Assembly (NCBI GenBank): GCA_003508835.1
Contig: PUFA01000070.1
Span: 4,960,001-5,024,000, forward strand
Length of the DNA stretch: 64,000 nucleotides
Direction: 5' to 3'
From: Eonycteris spelaea
Lineage: Eukaryota > Chordata > Mammalia > Chiroptera > Pteropodidae
Under the pieces are notes generated by a model. It was not told the DNA's origin and did not search any database. It worked only from the letters and a program-made list of their open reading frames with translations. The position numbers and the translations under genes were made by a program. Each line of letters begins with the position of its first letter. Position 1 is the stretch's first letter. This document shows positions 1 to 9,860 of the stretch, piece by piece.

Positions 1-134
1 CCTCAGACAGATTGACTTCTGCATCTCTGAGTGTCATCCCAGAGGGGGGCCGGTGGAGCTCTGGCAGCTTTCCAGGTGCTTGCTGTTGATAGGGAGGCCA
101 GAAAGAGCAGCCTGTGCCTGTGGGAGCATGTTAA

Positions 135-972
135 ACTTTAGGCTTCAAGAATGAGCCAGAAAAAAAGAATGCAACCCCAGCGACCAAGAAAACACTATGT
201 GACCCCAAACAGAAGGGCATGGCAGAGATCAAAAGGATTGGAGGATCCCCAAGCCAGGAGAAACAACCTGCCCAAGCCAGTGAATTATTGAGATTTTGTA
301 AGACTCTGCCAGTCCTGCCGCAGAATAGACAGTGTCCTTCCAAAGGAAAATGGGAAAAAAGCATAACATGCCGTTTTCAGTGAGTTTGGTTCCAGAAAAA
401 AGACAAGAGGCAGGAAAGCCCACTGCAAAAAGTTAAGTCAGTACCAGCTTCTGTGCAAAAGTGCAAGGTCAGATGAAAGTAGAACTGACATGGGCTTTTG
501 GGATCCTGAAGTTCAAGTGGCACATGTAACTTTGGGAGCTGAATCTTGGAAAGAAATAGTTTTAGACAGAGTTTTCCATCTTGAACAAAGTCAGAACAAG
601 GAGAAACTCCAGGTCCAGGCATTGTTTTGTTTTGTTTTGTTTGATTTTTGGTTTTTAACACCTACAGCACCTGGTTTTCCTAGGTGGTCTCTCCTCCAAG
701 TACCAACCAGGCCCAAACCTGCTTAGCTTCTGAGATCAAACCAGATCAGGCGTGTTCAGGTGGCCTAGGCATTGTTTTTAAATGGGAAATCCAGTGTCTA
801 TAAGGCCCTTTCCAATCTAGATCAAAAGAAAGGCCAGTGCCACATATTGTGCAACCACCAAGCAGGCTCTGAGGATGGGAGTGGTTCTAGCAGGCGAAAG
901 GGTGACAAAAACCCTGAGAGTCATCCTTGCAAAACTCAGATTTCGATGATCAAACAAAGGGGTAAAAGGTAA
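135..972 (+). pseudogene. Decayed coding-like stretch, source gene not recognised
   Basis: Frame 3 is open from 135 to a TGA at 381-383 (LGFKNEPEKKNATPATKK...) and stays readable to about 474. Reading then continues in frame 1 from about 475 (SDESRTDMGFWDPEV...) to a TAA at 970-972. A minus-strand 5S SINE interrupts this second part. Insert plus duplication is exactly 150 bp, so removing it rejoins the frame (...LQVQALFLNGKSSV...). Base composition is less AT-rich than the surroundings. One stop and one frameshift in about 280 codons look like an old retrocopy or lost exon. I do not recognise the protein, and chance open frames cannot be excluded. Confidence 0.3.
629..766 (-). mobile_element. 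5S rRNA-derived SINE (MEG-RS-like)
   Basis: Read on the minus strand, the element starts with GGCCACCTGAACACGCC and follows 5S rRNA through AGAAGCTAAGCAGG, GGGCCTGGTTGGTACTTGG and CCAGGTGCTGTAGG. It ends in an A-rich tail with repeated AAAAC units. The 12-bp direct repeats at 617-628 and 767-778 (AGGCATTGTTTT) are identical, showing a young, complete retrotransposition. The 5S internal promoter region (A box, intermediate element, C box) is largely kept. SINEs of this type are described from fruit bats. Confidence 0.85.
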
Positions 973-1576
973 GTTCCCTGGAAACATACAAGAAACCCAA
1001 CTCTTGAACACAGTTGAGTCTGACATCTGTTGTAAATGATGCAAATGCAGAAAGCCAAGAGAGCAAGAGGTCGGAGAGCAAGGTGATACCCTCGGCTTCG
1101 TCCTTCAGTGTCAGTTGGATACGTCCCCATAATCTCGACAGCCCTTGAAGGGTGTGCTTTCCTGGGCAGTCCAATGTGGTCTTTTGCAAACTTCTTTGGC
1201 AAAAACTCAGGGAAGTTAAATAATAAGCCTAAATTTGCCTAGCTGGTAAGGCCAGGTGTCTTGAGAGTATAGGTCTTTCCCTTCATCCCTGTCCCCAGAT
1301 GAGATTATTTGCTGAATGTAAAGGTAAAAAATTTTGTTTTTTGGAGTTCTAAAGAGAAGCCAAATCTTTGTGGAAAAACAAAATCAAGTCATATCAGTAG
1401 AAACTGATTCCAATTTACCAGTTTTAACATAACAATGCCAATAGTCATATTTACTGTGCACCAATTAATGTAGTTTAAAACTGAAAAGATTTCACATATT
1501 GAATTAGAAGCACTTTTTAAAAGTAGGTGGTGGAAAAATCAGAGTAAATGTACTAATTTATACAGTTGAACACTCC

Positions 1577-1592
1577 TGCCCTCTGCTGGCTA
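1577..1592 (-). promoter_or_regulatory. CTCF-like motif
   Basis: The minus strand reads AGCCAGCAGAGGGCA. This fits the CTCF core CCASYAGRKGGC at every position, with one mismatch in the flank. Binding is not shown; it is a motif match only. Confidence 0.35.
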
Positions 1593-1724
1593 GAATTGAC
1601 AGCAACGTGACTCAGGTTAATTGTACTAACAGTAATTCTTGATACCTGTCAAGTTTTCTAATAGAAGACAGACAGTTCTTCCTGTGCTTTGACTGGGACA
1701 TTTCTTAGGTTTTTCCTTCAAAAG

Positions 1725-1765
1725 GCGTGCGCACATGTGTGTGCGCGCACACACACACACACACA
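1725..1765. repeat. Alternating purine/pyrimidine (CA/GC) tract
   Basis: A 41-nt uninterrupted purine-pyrimidine alternation includes a 20-nt perfect palindrome at 1736-1755 centred on CGCGCG. It is a simple repeat of the Z-DNA-prone class. Confidence 0.85.
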
Positions 1766-1904
1766 GAGAATACCTTGCGTTCCTGCCTTTCCCTCCCCTC
1801 CCTCCATCTTATTGTATTGTAGTAAGTACCCTTCTCAAGTGCTGATTTGTTTCATTATATTGTAAGAAGATGGGGACAATGCTTTTTTGATTCAAAATAT
1901 ATTC

Positions 1905-1975
1905 ACCAGCATAAAATAGTACCTAGTACATAGAAGGTGATCAGTAAACATTTATTGAGTGAATGAGTGGCAGCA
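1905..1975 (+). repeat. L2/MIR-type 3' end fragment
   Basis: It contains AGTACCTAGTACATAGAAGG followed by CAGTAAACATTTATTGAGTGAATGA, the typical 3' terminus of old L2/MIR elements. Confidence 0.55.
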
Positions 1976-2164
1976 AGAGAGAAAACTGGAGAGAGATTGA
2001 GAAAGAGGAGGAAGAGAGACAAAACCTATTCCTTCAAGGACTTTTCCCATCTTTTCAGAGAGATGTTTATTTTGGAAATACTAATATCACACTTAGTATG
2101 TTCTAGGTATAGGAAATAGGAACCCAATTAAGTTGGCAAACATAAGTATTGATCAAAGCATTTA

Positions 2165-2345
2165 AAAAATATTCTTATATAGTCTCTATAATGATCCTAT
2201 AAAATAAACACTATTATATTCATTTTACAGATAAGGAGACTCTAGCAGGAAGAGGTTAAATTAAATTTCCCAAGGATAAAGAGCTACTAATTGGTGCAGC
2301 TGGGATTTGAACCCAAGAAGTTTGACTCCACAGTTCACACTTTTA
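2165..2345 (-). repeat. MIR SINE fragment
   Basis: The plus strand reads the reverse of MIR: CATTTTACAGATAAGGAGAC, then an AGAGGTTAAATTAAATTTCCC segment, then GCAGCTGGGATTTGAACCCA, the reverse of the tRNA-like B box. It is old and diverged. Confidence 0.8.
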
Positions 2346-2654
2346 ACAAGCATGGTGCCTCTTCAAAAGATGTGAAGAAGAGGAAAGAGCACAGGCAGAG
2401 AAGAAAAAAGCTTCAGGAGAATTACATCAATCTTTCCATGCAAATCATCTGCCTGCTGGGACATATTTACATCAAAGATGACATCACTATAGTAGGGAAC
2501 CAAATTAATCAATCCAGTGCTTCTTATGCTTGATCACTAAATGGAAGCTAATTGCATAAGTGGTAAAACTACATGGAATGGTAGAGGACCCAGAACAATC
2601 TTAGGGGAGGAATTTTTTAGTAGCTTTTTACCATAGCTTAAAAATTTATTAAAT

Positions 2655-3123
2655 CTTTTCACTTTCAATGATGGATAGATCATCCAGACAGAAAATCAAT
2701 AAAGAAATATTGGTCTTAAACTACACATCACATCAGATTAAACTAACAGACATTTATCTTACATTTCATCCAACAGCAACAGAATACATATTCTTCTCAA
2801 GTGCACATGGAAGAGTCTCCAGGACAGATCATATGTTAGGCCACAAGTCAATACATTTAAGAAGATTGAAATTATATCAAATATCTTTTCTGACTACAGT
2901 GGTATATAAAAAGAAATTAATTATAAGTGGAAAACTGGAAAATTAACAAATATGTGGAGATTAAACAACATGCTTCTGAACAACCGATGGTCAAAGAAGA
3001 AATCAAAGGAAAAATAAAAAATATGTCGATAAATGAAAACAAAAACAACATATTTAAACATAGAATGCAGCAAAAGCAGTTCTGAGAGGGAAGTTTACAA
3101 TGACAAATGCCTCCATTAAGAAA
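2655..3123 (+). repeat. L1 ORF2 fragment (endonuclease C-terminal part)
   Basis: The frame at 2668-2946 reads MDRSSRQKINKE...FFSSAHGRVSRTDHMLGHK, the end of the L1 ORF2 endonuclease domain. Many frameshifts follow, so this is an inactive mammalian-wide L1 remnant. It is interrupted at 3124 by a SINE and resumes at 3381. Confidence 0.85.
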
Positions 3124-3134
3124 AGAAAGATCTC

Positions 3135-3369
3135 TGGATGTGGTTCTGTAGTATAGCATTTAGCACGTCTGCTTTACACACAGAAGGTCCTGGGTTCATG
3201 CCCCAGTGCAGCCATAGTCCATGGTCTATGGCTATGCCACCCTGAACAAGACTGACTTCTGACCTTGGAAGCTAAGTGGGGTTGGGCCTGGTTAGTACTT
3301 GGATGGGAGACCACCTAGGTAGACCAGGTGCTGTAAGCATAAATAATAATAACAAATGTTTTAAAAAAG
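3135..3369 (+). mobile_element. Hybrid tRNA-Val/5S rRNA SINE (MEG-TR-like)
   Basis: Bases 3142-3214 are a 73-nt tRNA-Val(UAC)-like unit with loop TTTACAC and B box GGTTCATGCCC at 3193-3203. After 9 nt, bases 3224-3340 are a nearly full-length 5S rRNA-like unit running from GTCTATGGCTATGCCACCC to GGTGCTGTAAGC. An A-rich tail ends at 3369. The 11-bp direct repeats AGAAAGATCTC at 3124-3134 and 3370-3380 enclose both units, so they moved as one retroposon, here into an older L1. MEG-TR, a tRNA/5S hybrid SINE, is known from megabats; I assign it by architecture, from memory. Confidence 0.88.
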
Positions 3370-3380
3370 AGAAAGATCTC

Positions 3381-3815
3381 AAAAAGTAACCTACCTTTAC
3401 ACCTCAAGGAACAGCAAACAGAAAAAAACTGAGCCCAAAGTTAGGACAAGGAAGAAAATAAAGATCAGAGCAGAAATAAATGAAATAGAGTCTAAAAAGA
3501 CGAGAGAAAAGATCATGAAACTAAGCTGGTTCTCTGAAAAGATAAAATTGACAAATCTTTCTTAACTCACCAAGGGGAAAAAAAAAGACTCAAATAACTA
3601 AAATAAAAAATGAAAGAGGAGGTGTTACAACTGATACCACAGAAATACAAAGGATCGTTAAGAGACTACTGTGAACAATTATGTCAACAAATTATAAAAC
3701 CTTGAAGAAACGGATAAATTCCTAGAAATATACAACATACTGATACTAAATCAAGAAGAAATAGAAAATCTAAACAAACCAACTACTAATAAGGAGACTG
3801 ACTGAATTAGTATTC
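3381..3815 (+). repeat. L1 ORF2 fragment, continuation after the SINE
   Basis: It continues the L1 copy of 2655-3123. Typical ORF2 DNA is seen, such as GCAGAAATAAATGAAATAGAG and CAACTGATACCACAGAAATA. It is frameshifted and inactive. Confidence 0.82.
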
Positions 3816-3854
3816 AATACAATGACAGAAGTCCTTCATATCAGTAACAGTAGA

Positions 3855-4110
3855 CAGAGAATGACAGGATGGATAACAATACATGATCCAGCTATATACT
3901 GTCTGCAAGAAACTCACTTGAGACCCAAGACACAAATAGGCTGAAAGTGAAAGAATGGAAAAAGATATTCCATGCAAATCATAACCAACAGAGATCAATA
4001 GTGACTATACTAATGTTGGACAAAATAAGACTTTAAATCAAAAAAGGCTACAAGAGATGTAGACATTATATATTAATAAAGTTTCAATACAGTCAGACAA
4101 TACAATTATA
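3855..4110 (+). repeat. L1 ORF2 fragment (endonuclease N-terminal part)
   Basis: It encodes remnants of the CLQETHL box (CTGTCTGCAAGAAACTCACT) and of GWKKIFHAN...DKIDFKSKK. This part normally lies upstream of what is seen at 2655-3815, so it comes from a second insertion or a rearrangement. Confidence 0.7.
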
Positions 4111-4234
4111 AAAATGTACACATGCAACAACAGACCATTAAAATATATGAAGCATATTATTTTGTCATAGATTTCTAGAACTTTTTCATTTTGCAAAATT
4201 GAAACTCTATGGCCATCAAGAAACAACTCATCAA

Positions 4235-4530
4235 CTTTTGAACTAACTGCATTTCTGGGATAAATCCTACTTGGTCATGATGTACTATACTTTTTATAAA
4301 TTGCTGGATTCCTATGCTAACTTTCTCTGTGTGTGTGTGTATGAGAATTTCTGCATTTATGCTTACTGAATTTGAGAGATTTTAGTATAAAGTTTATGCT
4401 GGTCTCATGAAACAAATTGGGGAGTGTTTCCTTCTTAATTTTTGAAACAGTTTGTATAAGATTATTATTTCATTCTTAAGTGTGTGATAGAATTTAACAG
4501 TGAAATTTCAAGGCTTTTTTGGGGGGAGGG
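4235..4530 (-). repeat. L1 ORF2 fragment, antisense
   Basis: It resembles the reverse complement of L1 ORF2 (CTGGGATAAATCCTACTTGG, then ATGCTGGTCTCATGAAACAAA and GGGGAGTGTTTCCTTCT). Confidence 0.7.
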
Positions 4531-4544
4531 GGCAAAGTTTTTTT

Positions 4545-4845
4545 AAGTTTAGGTATAACTTACATATAGTAAAATTTAACATTATTTTGGTTTACAGTAC
4601 TGAGTTCTATGAACCTAGAAATTTTCATTTCTATCAGGTAAATACCTAGAAATGAGATTGCTGGGTTTTATGGTTAATACATATTTAACTTTATAAGAAA
4701 CTACCAGACTGTTTTCCAAAGTGGCTAGACCATTTTGTATTCCCACTAGTAATGTATGAGATTCTGATTGCTCCACTTCCTCACTAAAACTTGGTACTGA
4801 TTTTTTTGTTGTTTTGATTTTAGCTATTCCAATAGATCTACCACA
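4545..4845. repeat. Old L1-type fragment
   Basis: It carries the common old-L1 words AGATTGCTGGGTTTTATGG, CCAAAGTGGCTAGACCATTT and ATTCCCACTAGTAATGTATG. A similar copy lies at 6040-6220. The subfamily is not assigned. Confidence 0.6.
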
Positions 4846-5235
4846 GAATGTCACCTAATTTGGAAATAAGGTAATTGCAAATATAATTAGTTTAGATGAG
4901 GTCATGTTGGAGAGGGTAAGTGCCTAATCTGGTTTGGCTGGTGTCCTTACAGAGAGGGTTAATGGAGAAAGACACACACAGGGAGAATAACATGCTAGCA
5001 TAAAGGCAGAGATTGGGGTGATGCAGATAAGTAACACCAAAGGTTGCTGCAAACCACCAGAATCTAGGAGAGGGAAACAGATCAGAGTCTTCCTCATAGA
5101 ACCTTAGAAGTTACCAGCCCTGCTCACACACTGATCTCAGCCTTCTATCTTCTAGAACTGTGAGAAAGTAAATTTCTGTTGGTTAAACCACTCAGTTGTG
5201 GTACTTTTTACAGCAGCTCCAGAAATCTGATATAT
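4846..5235 (+). mobile_element. MaLR LTR (MLT1-type), solitary
   Basis: The order of blocks matches MLT1 LTRs: TTTGGAAATAAGGTAATTGC, GATGAGGTCATGTTGGAG, CTGGTGTCCTTACAGAG, GACACACACAGGGAGAA, GGCAGAGATTGGGGTGATGC, AGAACTGTGAGAAAGTAAAT and a GTACTTTTTACAGCAGC end. It is a non-coding solo LTR and substantially diverged. Confidence 0.75.
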
Positions 5236-6240
5236 CATCTAATCTACCAATTTCTATCTTTTAATTAGTATTTTAGATTACTTACATTTAATGTAATTGT
5301 TGCTATTGTTGGGTTTAACTCTCTATTTGTTCATTGGTTGTCCTCTGTTATTAATCCTTTCTCCCACCTTTCTGATCCCCTTTACTATTATTTGAATTCT
5401 TTTATATTCTATCTTTATTGGCTTTCTGGAAGTGTCTTTTGGACTTTTGTTTTTGTCTTAGTGGTCTGTGTATAAATTAAATTATATATACCTAACTTTC
5501 CTCATTATATCCAGGTTAATATTTTGCCACTCAAGTGAAATGTGGAAAACTTACAATCATATAGGTTGCTTTAACCTCCCCTCTTTGTTATAGTTGTCAT
5601 ATGTATTGCATCTGTATATACTGATATTTCTACTAAGCAGTGTTATAATTTTGAGAGGGGATTTGTTCTATGTGACTTAAAAATGCTTAAAGGAAATTAT
5701 TCAGGCTAAAGATTAAGTACCAGAGGAAAATTTAGAACTTGAAAAATGATGGAAAAGCAATAGAAATGATAACGATCTCAATACATTTAATCGTTTAATA
5801 GTTAAACTGTTTCTCCTCTTAAGTTCCTTAAAATATGAATGACCAATGAAAACAAAAAATGATTGAGATGCAGTCTATTATGGGTCTTTGGAGAAAGACA
5901 CACACAGGAAGAATAAGACTGTCAGTATTCTTTTAGAATCTATCTGCTGCTGATGAATTCTTATAATTTTCTTTCGTTTCAAAATCTTTATTTCACCTTT
6001 TTCTGATGGATATTTTTGCTGGACATAGAATCCTGAGTTAAAGCCATGAGCACTCATGTTCAGGTTTTTATGAATACATACATTTTCATTTCTCTAGAAT
6101 AACTGTCAAGAAAGATTGCTGGGTTGTAATGACAAATGTACATATAGTTTTTAAAGAAAATGCCAAATTATTTACCAGAATGGCTTTACTATTCTATATT
6201 GCCAACAGCAATGTATGAGATCATTTTTTTTTTCTATTTT
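5236..6240 (-). repeat. Fragmented L1, mostly antisense
   Basis: It is a patchwork matching the reverse of old L1 3' regions, for example TGCTATTGTTGGGTTTAACT, CTGATGAATTCTTATAATTT and TTTGCTGGACATAGAATCCT. 5,689-5,920 is less clear and holds a 27-nt copy of a piece of the neighbouring LTR at 5889-5915. Confidence 0.55.
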
Positions 6241-6289
6241 TACTAGGATTTACAATCGTCACTATGTCTATGCTTTATCTTCTTTTAGT

Positions 6290-7679
6290 TTTAGCTTTAT
6301 GCTCTGCATTTACATCTATAATTCACTTTGAGTTAGTTTTTGTATAAGGTTGAGTTTTAGGTCTAGGCTTATTCTTTAACTTATATGAATATCCAATTGC
6401 TCCAGCACAGCTGTTCAAGACTATCCTCTCTCCATTGAATTGCTTTGCAACTTTATCAAATACCAGTTGGCCATATTTGAGTGATGATGCTATTTTGAGG
6501 CTCTTCTGTTCCACTGATCGTATGTTTATCCCTCAGCCAATACCAGTCTTAATTACCATAGCTATATGTCTTGAAATCTGTTGTCTTTCCCTATGTGAAT
6601 TGGTCACACTTTCCTTATTATTTGTTTGTCAAGTGGTTTGGGATTCTATCTTGGAAATTGTGACTGTGTTATTTTGTAGACTGTGGGTTATCTTATTATT
6701 TTATGGAGGATGTTAAACTTAGTGTGTGTTTGTTTGTTTTAACCAATCAACCTGGTTTAGGCTCAGACCAGAAGTTCTGTCTTGCCTTCTGTGGACAGTG
6801 CTTTCAATATCAGTTCTGTTTTCAAAGCCTTTGCTATTTTCCTTTCGGACTTTCCCATTCCTCATTCAGGATTGGTCTGAGATTTGGCTATAGTTTAAAT
6901 CTTAGCCCAGGTCATAGAGCTTTTGCTTATTGTTTTAGGTCTGTCCTGAACTTGTGTTTGTCAGGATTAACATGAGACTTGAGCAATGGTCCAAATGTTA
7001 AAGGTTATGATATTTTAGATTTGTCCTGTCCATGCACAACTCAGGAGTGAGTCTAAGTGTTAACAATGAATTAGGTAATACCCTTCTCCAAATCTCTCCT
7101 TTCCAGAATTCCTGTTATACTTTTGGCCTGAAAGTTTCCCTTTTAATGGTTCCTTTAGACAAGGAAACAAGGTTATATTGGAGGTTAAGCATCTGATTAC
7201 ACATTTCTACAAATGGGCCTGTACTTAATGGTATAGCTATGAGAAAAAGAAACTTAGGGAATTTACCCCTTTATGGACTGCTTTTCCATCTTCTGACTCC
7301 CTTCCACGATCCATCTGTTTTTACTTTTCAGAACCCTCAGGTAGTTGCTTTATGAATATTCTCAAGATATTATAGTTATAATTCACAAGAGGTAAGCTCT
7401 AGTGGGCTTTAGTGCCTTTAAGAAACAAAACCTTTTTTTATCTCTATGGGAAGTTTTTTAGTTACAATTTATTTAAGATCTAGAGCTTTAAAGAATTTCT
7501 ATTTCTTTTGTGTTAACTGTGATAAACAGTACTCTTTAAGGAAGTTGTCCATTTCATCTAAGTTATTGAATTTGCTGTCAAAATTGTTTATAATATTCTA
7601 TTATTACGCTTTTAGTCTTCATAAAATTTATAATGATGCCCTTGTTTTCATTTCTGATATTGGTAATTTATTCTATTAG
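6290..7679 (-). repeat. L1 antisense, part 1
   Basis: It is the reverse of old L1 ORF2/3' DNA, for example GGCCATATTTGAGTGATGAT, TGTTCCACTGATCGTATG and TTGTCCATTTCATCTAAGTT. It is broken at 7680 by a MaLR LTR and continues at 7963. Short open frames here are not genes. Confidence 0.7.
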
Positions 7680-7957
7680 TGTTATGGGTGAATTGCGTTC
7701 CCCTCACATTCATATGTTGAAGATCTAACCCTCAGTACCTCACAATGCCTGTATCTGTACAAAGGACTTTAAAAGAGGTAATTAAGTCAAAATGAGACCA
7801 TTAGGGTGGGCCCTAATCCAAGATGACTGGTATCTTTATAAGGAGATTAGAACCAGGTGTACACAGAGGGCCACATGAAGAAGCAAGAAGAGAAAATAAA
7901 TTTCATTTTTTCAAGCCATCCACTTTTTTGTTATGGAAGCCCTAGCAAACAAAGACA
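7680..7957 (+). mobile_element. MaLR LTR (MLT1-type) nested in L1
   Basis: It starts TGTTATGGGTGAATTGCGT and contains GACCATTAGGGTGGGCCC, GATGACTGGTATCTTTATA and CACAGAGGGCCACATGAAG. It ends GCCCTAGCAAACAAAGACA. The flanks ATTAG (7675-7679) and ATCAG (7958-7962) look like a 5-bp duplication with one change. The 3' half of the LTR is shortened by an internal deletion. Confidence 0.82.
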
Positions 7958-7962
7958 ATCAG

Positions 7963-9860
7963 TCTTGCTAGTTTACTATTTATTAGACTTTCCCAAACCC
8001 TCTTTTGCTTTGTTGATTTTCTCTAATTTCTATTTCACTGATTTCTATTCTTAACTATTTTAGTTTCTTCACATTTAATGTTTTTTTTTTACTAGCTTCT
8101 TAAAGTGAATGCTTAATTTGTTTTAAACCTTCTTTTCTAAGTATTTGAAGTCATAAATCTCCCTTGAGGTTGACGATCTGTTCCAGCTTCACCTCACAAA
8201 TTGTCATGTAGTTTTCTTCTTTGACCCATGTTAACTTTCTAGATATCTTGTTATTTATAATTATCTGGTGGTGAGAGAGCATACCCTGTATGGCATCAAT
8301 CCTTTGCAATTTACTAAAATTTAATTATGAACCAATATTTGGTCTATCTTAGAGACTATTTCATGTGCATTTGTTATGTGTAGTGTTATATAAGTGTTAA
8401 TCATCTTATATTAATATATCTGCACTAAATTTATAATGTTAGGTATTTCCATGGTGTTTAATTTTCCATTTACTTATAACTTGTCTGGGTCTTTACAATG
8501 AAAGTGTGTCTCTTAGGAAAAGCACATAGTTGGATTTTGTTTTTTTTGGTCCTGTCTTATAATTGCTGCCTTATAGTTTAATCTATCACATTTAATTATT
8601 AATATAGTTGTGTTTAAATTGACCACTTTCATTTTCTATTTGTTATTTCTGTTCATTGTTCCTTTACCTCCTTTCCTACCTTTACTTTTTTGGGGGAAGG
8701 GAGGAGTAATAATAATATTTATTATTCCATTTTAGCTCTTATTGGCTTTTTTTTTTGTGGTTGCCCTAAGATTTATATATCATATACATTCTTAATATAT
8801 GACCTTATACATTAATGTAAGAAATTTATAACAGTATTTCACATACATCCCTCTCATCCTATTGTCCTATATTTTATTCCCACATTAAAACCCCATAGTA
8901 CATTGCCATTCATTTTGCTTTGATCAACCATTTGATTTTCTCTAATGAAAGTTATTATATTGATCCACATATTCTACTCACCATTTCCAGAGCTTCCATT
9001 CCTTCCTGTAGATCTGAATTTCATCTGGAAGTTATTCCAGCTTTTCCCCCCAGCATTCCTGCAGTATGGGGTACTGGTGGACAAATTCTGTTTATCTGAA
9101 AATATTTAATTTGCCTTCAATTTTTGACATTTCCCTTTGTATCAATCCTAAATTGGATAGTCCCTCCATCTCTCCTTTATCCCTTTTAGCAACTCAAAGA
9201 TGTCATTCCATTTTCTCCTGGCCTTTATTGTTTCTAATGAAATGTCAGATGCCACATTATTTCCTAAAAATATGACTCTCTTCCAGCCCTCCTCCCACCT
9301 CTGGCATGGCTTTTAAGAATTTTTTTTAAATCAGTTTGACCATAAGGGTATACATATGGTTTTATTTATTCTGCTTGAGTATCCTAGCTTCTTACATGAG
9401 CTGACATTTTTGATCAAATTTGGAAAGACTAGCCATCTTCAATTATTTAATTTTTTCCTACTCCATTCACTTTTCTGTTTGGTTGTCTCACAGGTTTTTG
9501 AGTCCCTATTAAGAAAAAAAAACCTCTGTGCTTTATTTTGGATGATTTTTAAAATTTATTTTAAAATTCATCTGCATTAATCCTGACATTTTTATTTTAT
9601 TATATAATATTTCCACATTTTTTATAGTTTTCATATATTTCCTGAAATTCCCTACTTCTCATTCTATCGTTTCCTGTAGATTCTTTAATGTATTTATTAC
9701 TTATTTTAAAGTCCTTGTTTATCAATTCTAACATCTGGGTTATTTTTAGATGTTTCCTTTGAACATGGGTTATATTTTTCGGTTTTATATTCTAGTAATT
9801 GTGAACAATTTTTTCTATTTTACAACATATGGAGGCAACAAAGTAATACCAATGCCTCAG
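7963..9860 (-). repeat. L1 antisense, part 2
   Basis: It picks up the same L1 after the LTR (TCTTGCTAGTTTACTATTTA, TTGTTGATTTTCTCTAATTT) and runs through TATTTGGTCTATCTTAGAGA and a GTAGATCTGAATTTCATCTG 3' region. It is strongly decayed. Confidence 0.68.

Noticed and set aside
2668..2946. 92-codon frame as a possible gene
   Set aside because: It is a piece of decayed L1 ORF2.
3142..3214. Functional tRNA-Val gene
   Set aside because: The acceptor stem and T-arm contain mismatches, and the unit is the head of a retroposon with target-site duplications.
6435..6975. Open frames of 90-93 codons on the plus strand
   Set aside because: They lie in antisense L1 sequence and show no protein family.
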